Made by a program: the position numbers and the translations under genes
Notes under the pieces: generated by a model
Database searches by the model: none
What the model saw: only the letters and a program-made list of their open reading frames with translations
Told to the model about the DNA's origin: nothing
Part shown: positions 22,980-30,170 of the stretch, one piece after another
Numbering within the stretch: position 1 is the first letter of the stretch
Layout: every line of letters begins with the position of its first letter
Assembly (NCBI GenBank): GCA_003568945.1
Contig: BDIP01000088.1
Coordinates: 1-30,170, forward strand
DNA from: Kipferlia bialata
Taxonomy: Eukaryota > Fornicata
Length of the DNA stretch: 30,170 nt
Reading direction: 5' to 3'

Positions 22980-25900
22980 TTAAGGATGCTTGGAGTCTGC
23001 TAGTGCACTCCACTTGTCTCGGTTGATTAGTGCCTAGAATGGGTGACTAAATGCATATGCATGCAAGACCTGAATTTACCAAGGATGTGCATTTCCTAAG
23101 ACACACTTTCGCATACCGTATATGATACATGACATATGATATGTAGTGTACCTGATCCAGCAGAGGAGAGACCACTGCTTCGAGGCACTCCATCATGTCT
23201 CTCACAGCCAGGCGCTGGACGGAGGCTGAGGTTAGAATATTTAGTACTTTGTGTAGAGAATTGCGCAGAAAGACACCGAAAGACAAATACATACCGAGGA
23301 ATGGGACCACTGTATCCCTAGAGAACTCCAGCTGACAGGTGTTCATAATGATCTTGGGATCAATTAGGGTCTTGCGTCTGAGGGGCACTATCAACCCTAC
23401 CAAAGCCTCCACCACCCCGCTACCTAGGGACTGTCTAGTTCTATCCCTAGCAAACCTATGAGCCACGTCCCATGGTCGAGCGGCATTGCATGGAGTGAGA
23501 CACAACCTGTGACTTGAACATATAATAACAATATAGTACATATTGAACATATGACCACAACATACTCAAAGTAGATGCGTTGAACCTACCTATTGTAGCC
23601 ATCACTGCAATCACCTTCCCAATCAGTAGCTGCCCCTTACACTCCACAGACTCAGGGTGATGGAGTGATCTTAGCACAGCATCAGTGTCATCTGTCGAGT
23701 CGGACTGGCACACACTTGCGCCTCTCACGATGTACCTAAGACTATGTATTGACGGAATGTTGGTCGCCCTGATTATGCCATGAAGATGGGATTCAGTGCC
23801 TAACGGGAGGTTCCGCAGTAGACCAAAGTGCCGACAGAGAGAGAGCATCACACTTGAAGCCTAGGGTTAATATATGTGCCAGAGTAATGAGCCTGTATGC
23901 CAAACCTGATTCTCATATGGGGCCTCTGAACCATGTAGCGACGCCAGCGGGTGCATTGTGTTGACAATGTAGTCTCTCGAGAATCCTGCTCGATCAATGT
24001 TGCGGCTGACGACCCCTAGTAAGAGCAGGAACCGACAAGTTGGTGTCATGAGAGTAGCGGTGTGGGGCTGGGTGTGGAAGCGGGATGACGCCACAACAGC
24101 AATCTGCAGCATATCTAGCGTGTGCACCCAGTTGGTGAAGGGACAGTGATGTGTCAAAGACCGGACATAGAGGAGATACCCCGTCATATCCTAGAATGAG
24201 TACAACATGGGCAGGTAAGTACCCTATTAGCGTGCTCCTCTCCCATTTACCTTCAGTGTACACTTTGTGAGCTCGTGGTACTTGTGTCTGACAAACACAA
24301 AGAGGAATAGGAAGATGAAGGAACCGGGCCCAACACACTCTTCAAAAGAGTGGGCATCGAAGTTCATATCTGTCATGGCTCTGGTGTTGATATGGGACCC
24401 ATCTATTTCATACTACTACAGTATCTGTACGGTCACCGAGTGTAAGACTACCTAGCCAACTGGCAATGACAAAGTTTACCACATACCTTGCCAAGGACGT
24501 GTGAGTGCTTTCATCCGATAACATATAGTTGAATCGTGCCATGGTGACATCACACTACTTGTGAGAAAGAGAGTATACTCATTGTCAGAACATGGTCGAT
24601 ACACTTAGTGTATAACGAGTAGATACAGAGTACAGAGTCACCACGTAACGTACTTCCATGCTTAAGTGTGTGCTTGACGACTGCAATTTTAGTTGAGTGG
24701 TCACATTTGCCGGAAGAGTGAGCCTCAACTGATTGGGAGGAACACCACAACCAGAGAGGAAGTAGTGTGCCAACCTGGGATGGAGATCAGCATCCAAATA
24801 ATACTCTAAATATCAACACCGCACTCAGTTTAGGTACACAAGGTTTTTAGTATGTGATCAAGTATATAAGGTATCCATACTTGGCTGTTGGCTTGGGTAC
24901 CACTGGCAGGTCTCGGTACCGATGACACGAAGGGTCCTCTCTGGAGCTCCCTCTCTCAGCAGATTCCTCAAGACCACCTGTTGTAGCCCTCGTGTGAGAC
25001 TGCCGCTCACTGTACCTGTGATTAGAACTACTACTAGAACTCTTTTAGCGGTGAGTGGTACTTGTAAAGATAGGAGCCATTAGGTAGTCATAATCTATGA
25101 CTACCGACCTTAGCGAGAGCACATCTATAGAGGGACTGTCCGGTCCCATCCACCCGTGTCTACTACGACTCTCTGCGCTTGGTTTCAGACCTATTTGAAT
25201 GTGTCTGATTGTAAGCGGAAGCGTCAGCGTTGGATTTGTGTGAGTTACAACAATTATATGAACGGCAACCACATACCCAGCATTCGGAAATGTGCCTCCC
25301 GGGCGATCCATAATGATCTCGTTATACCCTCCTATCAGTGTGCACCCAGTGTCGCTCCAGCGAACAGGGTATGCCACGGCGCTCAAGAGCACGTATCTGA
25401 GAGGATCAGTATTATTGAATGTAACAGTAGCGACCATAATTCTCTCTGACTGAGATTAGTAAATACCGATGGTACCTTGCCTGCTCCCCTGGAAACAGCA
25501 CCCAGGACCGAAACTGCACAATGTACGGATCTCCATGCATCAGGCAGCGTTGAAGCGTGGCCACACACACTTGAGCGTCCCCAACCTCTATACTCCCAAA
25601 GTATGTGTCTCTAATGGCTTCATGACATCTCTCATCAGCTGCTAATCCCATGGTCTGCAGCCAGTCTTCTGTCACCCGAACCTAGCTATCAGAAGCGCAT
25701 ATTGTAACAAGAACCTCTTGTATTGAGAGTATCCTGATATTGTATGAACAACCAGATGAAGACCGGTAGAACTTACCTGTTTCCCAGCAGGGTTAATCAT
25801 CCAGCCTCCAACATATCCATGAGGCTTTGCACTCACAGACAACAGCTCTCGAAGTCTCTTGGTACTAAGAACTATGGGACGGTTAGTCTTTACTCCTCTC

Positions 25901-28687
25901 CTCGCAGATATTTCTGAAAGGCGGTCTCCGGAGAGGAGCCCTGTCTCACTCTCCGACACCGAGACAGATATGTCGAGGCTCGATGAATAGGAAGTCTCTT
26001 CGGGAGGAATGTACACGTGACGCAACCCTGCTAATCAGCGACTCTTGTTGAAAGTCATAACGGGATCCAGTCCAATCTAATATCCTCTTGTTACCTGATG
26101 GTTTAGGTATGAACTTGGTATTCTCTACTGGGGACACATCACGGGATGGGAACTTCTTCTCTGCACACTGATCAGCGCAGTCCAGAAAGCTCATGGAGAT
26201 CTGATCTGTTTCACTGGTGTCATGAATAGTGGTCCGAGAGAGAATGGTGTTGACAGCAATGCCAATGTAACCTACCCGAGAGAACAATGATCGGTACATA
26301 CCTGTCACGAAACAACCCAAGTCCCACAGGAAAGTCTTCAAACGACTCTGGAGAGGAAGATGATGATGAATCGAGGTGTCCCACTGGGGCTGGGGTGTAG
26401 TCAAGACCTTCAATAAGGTTGACACCATCATCCCTCCTGGTTTGTAAGCATCAGCAAAGGAGATTACTTAGACTGGGATATATGAACCCACAACGGTTAA
26501 CACTGACTTCCCTTGCAGCAAACGCCTTCTCCGCATCTGTCATGTATAACTGACTTGCGACAATGCTTCGCTTTAGACTGCGCAGTATGGCTGATGTCTC
26601 AATGAGAGCGGGATCTCGGCAGAGTTCCTGAGATGAGCCTGTGTACACATATCCGTTTGGTGTTCCATATTGACCAATATTTACCCACCTGCATCACCAG
26701 TGTCAGTTCATCTGCAGGTGTCGTCACATCGAATGGGCCACATACTCCAGAATGATCCCGGCACAGAAGGAGGGGGTTCATGGGTGAGACTGTGTCTACC
26801 AGTACGTTGCTAACACTGGTCGTAAGATATATCAGAATGAGGCTGCCACAAACAGCATCTTGTCAGATCACTCATCGCGGCATACTCAGTACACTGTATA
26901 CTGTACAATAACCACTAGATCATTTCATACGGTTGACATACCTCGACAGAAACAGTCTTCCTACTCGACCACAAGGGTCACTGAACACCAAAGATAGCCG
27001 TCTGAGTCCAAAGAAGTACAGCAAATGCATAACAGATATGCGACGCACTATTGTTCGACTCATGTCACCCTGAGAGCCTGTTATGGCGAAGCGGTGAACA
27101 ATGTAGGTGTCTTGCAGAAGTGATATCGACAGATGGCGCATGAAGGTCTCTTGGCCAGCTGGGGTGGGGTGGTAGAGGAGATGGATATGAAAGGAGTAGT
27201 ATACATCCTCACGGTTCCCTCAGGAAGAGCCCTACCTAGGTCAAGAGCATGCAACGCCGGTATGTTATCCATTCCCCTACAGATGAGTAGTGCATGAACA
27301 GTAGATATTGCGGTACTCAATATGAATATGGCAAACATGTCATTATGAAGAAGTCACCGGGGCCTCTTACATATCACTGTCAGTATGCTAACTTAACAGT
27401 GCTAAGTACACTACACCCAGACCATGCTCTGTTCATCGTACCATGCGGTCTTCCGTGCTGGTGTCATCTGGGGTGAGATGAGAGTGGGTCAAGTACTAAT
27501 GAGCGGGTGAAGTGTAGTATCTAAACCCAATACTTCGACAGTATTCTACACTCACCATAGGAACTGAGTCACATGCACCCTCATAGAGCTCATTCAGTAT
27601 AGTTGGGTATTCAGCGTCTTGCGTATACCCTTGGATCCTAGAGTTAGATGTAAGTGGTTCATACTATGTATCACACGTCGCTAGACATGTGAGTTAGTGC
27701 CTAGGACATGAATACCGGCGCGTATCACCTGATGAAGTGGTGCACCACAGCGCATATCTTGCTGGCATGTGTCTGTAGGGGTTGCAGTGCTCCCCTATAC
27801 GGAGTTGTTGTCTGTCCAAGAGCCAACGCCAGCAGGGGCTCATACACAAAGACCGGTGGAAACATGACCGACACGGCATCAAAGAGAAGAACGATGGATA
27901 TGGTATGGGTGCAGGTGCGGTTGCCAGTGGCTGAGAGTATGAGCCCTGAGACAGTCACATTGGTCCCAATCAAGAGCCACAATACTACTACAGTGCTGAC
28001 GCGGTGAAAAAAGGCTGAATCCCCGAATATCGGACTGACATGAGTCATTTTGGAGACATCAGTGTATATTGTATATGAGTTTCATTAGAGTGGTACTACT
28101 CTGAGCCATAACAGCATGGTATTGTACCTGGAGCCTTTGGTCTCATCCAACAGCCTGTCTGGCACTGTTAGACAGAGCCCTGCCACCACACAGTCAGGCA
28201 GAGTGGACATAACCACAAGTAGGGCAGCACTGTGCTCAGACATACGGCCGAAGCTGGCTGCAAGGATACACCCACACCCAAACACATGCATCATTTGACT
28301 CAGGCACAGAAGAGCAGCAACACACTTGAGTACTCTCGGGTGTGACATGTACATCTTTAGAGAGTCCAGAATGACTGGGGTTAGGCGGCAAGAAGTGGGA
28401 TCAGTGTCCGTATCAGGATGATGATACTACAGTCCTTGGACAACAGTAGTTGCATGAATAACATTTACACTAGAAATAACCGATGGACATATATACGTCT
28501 AGTGTTATGGACTAGATATGTCTGTCATGTATGTGTTACCACCCCCACCTGCCCGTTGTGACTGCTGGAGCATGAACATGGCCATCCTGTCAAGGAGGGC
28601 GGTGGAGGCAACATAGTGCGGCAATACTAGCATTCCACACACCACAAACACCAGCAGGTGCCGGTTAGCGAGATCCGTCCACAACAT
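22980..28687 (-). CDS. Membrane protein with PAS-like region and degenerate cyclic-nucleotide phosphodiesterase domain (copy B)
   Basis: Paralogue of copy A with the same exon plan. The first exon is 28687-28549 (139 nt in both copies) and the next two are 28374-28128 and 28034-27729, differing from copy A only by whole codons. The start MLWTDLANRHLLVFVVCGML begins a multi-span membrane region (for example STVVVLWLLIGTNVTVSGLI and ISIVLLFDAVSVMFPPVFVY). The middle contains PMNPLLLCRDHSG, GPFDVTTPADELTLVMQ and the PAS-like VQFRSWVLFPGEQAR..AYPVRWSDTGCTLIGGYN. The PDE-like C-terminus has FDAHSFEECVG, CPFTNWVHTLDMLQI, RFLLLLGVVSRNIDRAGFSR and LEAVVSPLLDQ, and ends in exon 23033-22980 with ALINRDKWSALADSKHP. 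The same metal ligands are replaced as in copy A. Expected location is a cellular membrane with the PDE fold in the cytosol. Whether it still binds a cyclic nucleotide is unknown. Confidence 0.72.
27442..27467 (-). other. 26-nt microexon of copy B
   Basis: Bounded by acceptor CACCCCAG and donor GTACGA, encoding MTPARKTA plus two bases. It corresponds in length, phase and position to the copy A microexon. Confidence 0.65.
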
Positions 28688-28985
28688 GTGCTGAAGCTGC
28701 AGAGAAACCCTCTCTCGGTCTGCGCTAGGTGGGGTGTATTAAGTGCACTGGTTAGAGAGGATTGGTTACCACCTGCCGGTTGACCCACACTACCCTGTGC
28801 CCTATGCTCTCCTCTACAGTGGATTTCAGCCACATGAGAGGTTTCTCCTGGCACTGTAGTATTCAATGCAGCTGTAAAGAGACCGAAGCTAAGATACGGC
28901 ATGTCAAATCTGGCATGATTGGCTAAAGGGACCAGCATGTCAAAAACACAGTTGTGACCTCTGATGTGTGTTCTTCAGAGGCCTA
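28688..28985. promoter_or_regulatory. Divergent intergenic region between copy B and the right-edge gene
   Basis: About 300 bases upstream of both genes. A minus-strand open frame beginning at 28938 (MLVPLANHARFDM...) could be a 5' exon of copy B, but no donor gives the phase 0 needed to join the conserved first exon, so I leave it as leader sequence. Confidence 0.4.
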
Positions 28986-29396
28986 ATGCGAGTGGGGCTC
29001 CTTGTTGCACTGCTTCTAGCCCTGTTAGGCACAGCCCTGTGTAGCTACACAGTCACATCCTTTGAGTCAACGAAGGTATGGAAGGGTTGAATTGGCACTC
29101 CTGTCTCTCTCAGTCGGTGTCGAGAGTGGAGTATAACAGGGCATTGTTTCTGCATACATATGCATGCATATCATATCATTCATCACTCTGGGTATTGTTA
29201 TAGTGGCCTCTAGTGTGTATGGAGTGGGCATTGGTGATACTCTCGTGAAATATCTGACCCTCACACTGATCACTCCCCTCTCTTGTTTTACCCCCAGGCT
29301 GGCTTCGATGGCACCCTCTCCCTGGCTGCCCCAGGGCCATACGGCACAGACATCGAGGAGCTCATGTTTGAGGTACATTCACACCTAGTGTGTATA

Positions 29397-29446
<50 letters not shown>

Positions 29447-30133
29447 GGCCCCCCCCCCCCCCCCCCCCGTTTCTTGAATCGAAAGATATACTCACACTAT
29501 CTATATATGAATGAATATTTTCTGACGTCAGGCTGCACTGCTGCCAACCTGTGCTCTGCCCCCTCGAGGGAAGAGGTCATGGACAGGGTGGTGTCCATAC
29601 TGCTCTCTAACCAGGATACTGGGGAGGTATGGGTATTTATTATATATATATATATATATATTTATATCTGTATAGAAGGAGAGAGAGAGAGAGAGAGAGA
29701 AGAGGTCATGGACAGGGTGGTGTCAATACTGCTATCTAACCAGGATACTGGGGAGGTAGGGATGTATCTATAGTATATACATTTATATATATATTGGGAG
29801 AGAGAGAGGGAGAGAGAGGCTGCTGTCCAACCAGGACACGGGGGAGATAAGGGCACATGTCGAGTATATGTAGTGTATATAGATTTGCCACTGCCTATTA
29901 TTTTATATTTAATAGAGTATTGGTTGTATGTGGTAATGTTCATATATAGTGCTTACCCCCTCAGGTCTGGGACGGGACTGCCACTGCCGTACCCAGTGAG
30001 GACAGTGACTTTGGAACAGAGGGAGAGGGAGAGGGAGAGGGAGAGGGAGAGGGAGAGGGTGATGTGCACATGGTGCCCAGACAGAGATACGAGGACGCAT
30101 GCACTAGGGCAGAGAGACTCCCTATCATAGTAG
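28986..30133 (+). CDS. Secreted protein of unknown family, 5' part (continues beyond window)
   Basis: Exon 1 (28986-29075) encodes the signal peptide MRVGLLVALLLALLGTALCS followed by YTVTSFESTK. Exon 2 (29298-29372) encodes AGFDGTLSLAAPGPYGTDIE then ELMFE. This segment faintly resembles the N-terminal region of GH31 alpha-glucosidases (L.LaGp..yGtDi..L...V), which I do not regard as proof. A third exon (29532-29627) encodes CSAPSREEVMDRVVSILLSN then QDTGE in the best frame, but that frame needs one leftover base from exon 2, which ends in phase 0. A further exon (from about 29965) gives VWDGTATAVPSEDSDFG, a Glu-Gly repeat and YEDACTRAERLPIIV, with a donor at 30134. The phase clash sits at the poly-C tracts in the intervening intron, so an exon may be missing there. 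The gene is cut by the window end. Confidence 0.55.
29398..29468 (+). repeat. Double poly-C tract in intron of right-edge gene
   Basis: 47 C (29398-29444), then TCGG, then 20 C (29449-29468), in the sense direction inside the intron after exon 2. Confidence 0.95.
29570..29850 (+). repeat. Tandem repeats of one exon unit
   Basis: A segment of about 58 bases encoding EEVMDRVVSILLSNQDTGE and ending in a donor (29570-29630) recurs nearly identically at 29699-29760, differing by two silent changes. A partial third copy (SNQDTGE part, CCAACCAGGACACGGGGGAG) lies at about 29819-29848. A TA microsatellite (about 29640-29662) and GA tracts (about 29678-29700 and 29796-29818) separate the copies. Confidence 0.85.
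30017..30059 (+). repeat. GGGAGA hexanucleotide repeat in coding exon
   Basis: About seven units of GGGAGA, read in the favoured frame as a Glu-Gly dipeptide repeat inside the last exon of the window. Confidence 0.85.
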
Positions 30134-30170
30134 GTATGGGTATATGGTACTGTATATATATGTATAATGT

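Noticed and set aside
17126-28687. Tandem similarity considered as a mobile element or long repeat
   Set aside because: Similarity is confined to exons of two complete genes; no terminal repeats, target-site duplications, transposase or reverse transcriptase were seen.
28627-28938. Open minus-strand frame upstream of copy B, considered as its first exon
   Set aside because: None of the donors I could find ends in phase 0, as the conserved first exon needs, and copy A has no similar upstream sequence. Aligned ATGs in both copies favour the downstream start.
29283-29477. Plus-strand frame with polyproline after the GTDIEELMFE segment
   Set aside because: The frame reads through a donor (GTACAT at 29373) into the intronic C tracts; the proline run is unlikely to be protein.

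Overview
The window is nuclear DNA from an intron-rich unicellular eukaryote. Nearly every gene is cut by short introns (about 55-230 nt). Their 3' ends share one compact C-rich signal, such as CTGACCCCCAG or CTAACCCAG, in which a branch-point-like CTRAC sits directly on the acceptor AG. Fused branch-point/acceptor signals are known from Giardia and Trichomonas, so a metamonad is likely. An intron-rich fornicate such as Kipferlia bialata is my best guess; this is inference, not a database match. I see no rRNA, tRNA, CRISPR array, transposon or virus-derived element.

Layout. 148-3134 (+) encodes a kinesin-like protein whose N-terminal motor has lost its nucleotide-binding motifs, followed by coiled coil. 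3506-4728 (+) encodes a small linker-histone-like protein: winged helix plus Lys/Ala/Pro tail. 5005-6712 (-) encodes a TRM11-type tRNA guanosine methyltransferase. 7329-10679 (+) encodes an FAD (DAO-family) oxidoreductase carrying a BFD-like [2Fe-2S] domain at its N-terminus. 11169-11687 (+) encodes a small DUF4326 protein. 11803-14631 (-) encodes a secreted BPI/LBP-like lipid-binding protein. 14755-15260 (-) holds the N-terminal half of APC10/DOC1. 15503-16954 (+) encodes a hotdog-fold acyl-CoA thioesterase.

The second half is dominated by two tandem minus-strand paralogues, 17126-22515 and 22980-28687. Each encodes a multi-span membrane protein with a PAS-like region and a C-terminal class I cyclic-nucleotide-phosphodiesterase fold. 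Most of the metal-binding residues of the HD-type active site are replaced, identically in both copies, and this dead-looking core is the most conserved part of the pair. At the right edge a secreted-protein gene (28986 onward, +) begins and runs out of the window; it contains a tandemly repeated exon.

Four long homopolymer tracts (32-48 nt) occur at about 6415, 14655, 15629 and 29398. Each reads as poly-C on the sense strand of the local gene, in or next to an intron. Two coincide with gene models that do not close properly (APC10 and the right-edge gene), so they are either a real intron feature or assembly artefacts. The genes belong to ordinary cell functions (cytoskeleton, chromatin, tRNA modification, redox, lipid, cell cycle, signalling) and are not an operon-like system. 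The most notable content is the pair of conserved pseudo-phosphodiesterases, with the pseudo-kinesin second. All exon boundaries were deduced by hand from reading-frame continuity and splice motifs; exact residue numbers are approximate where stated.
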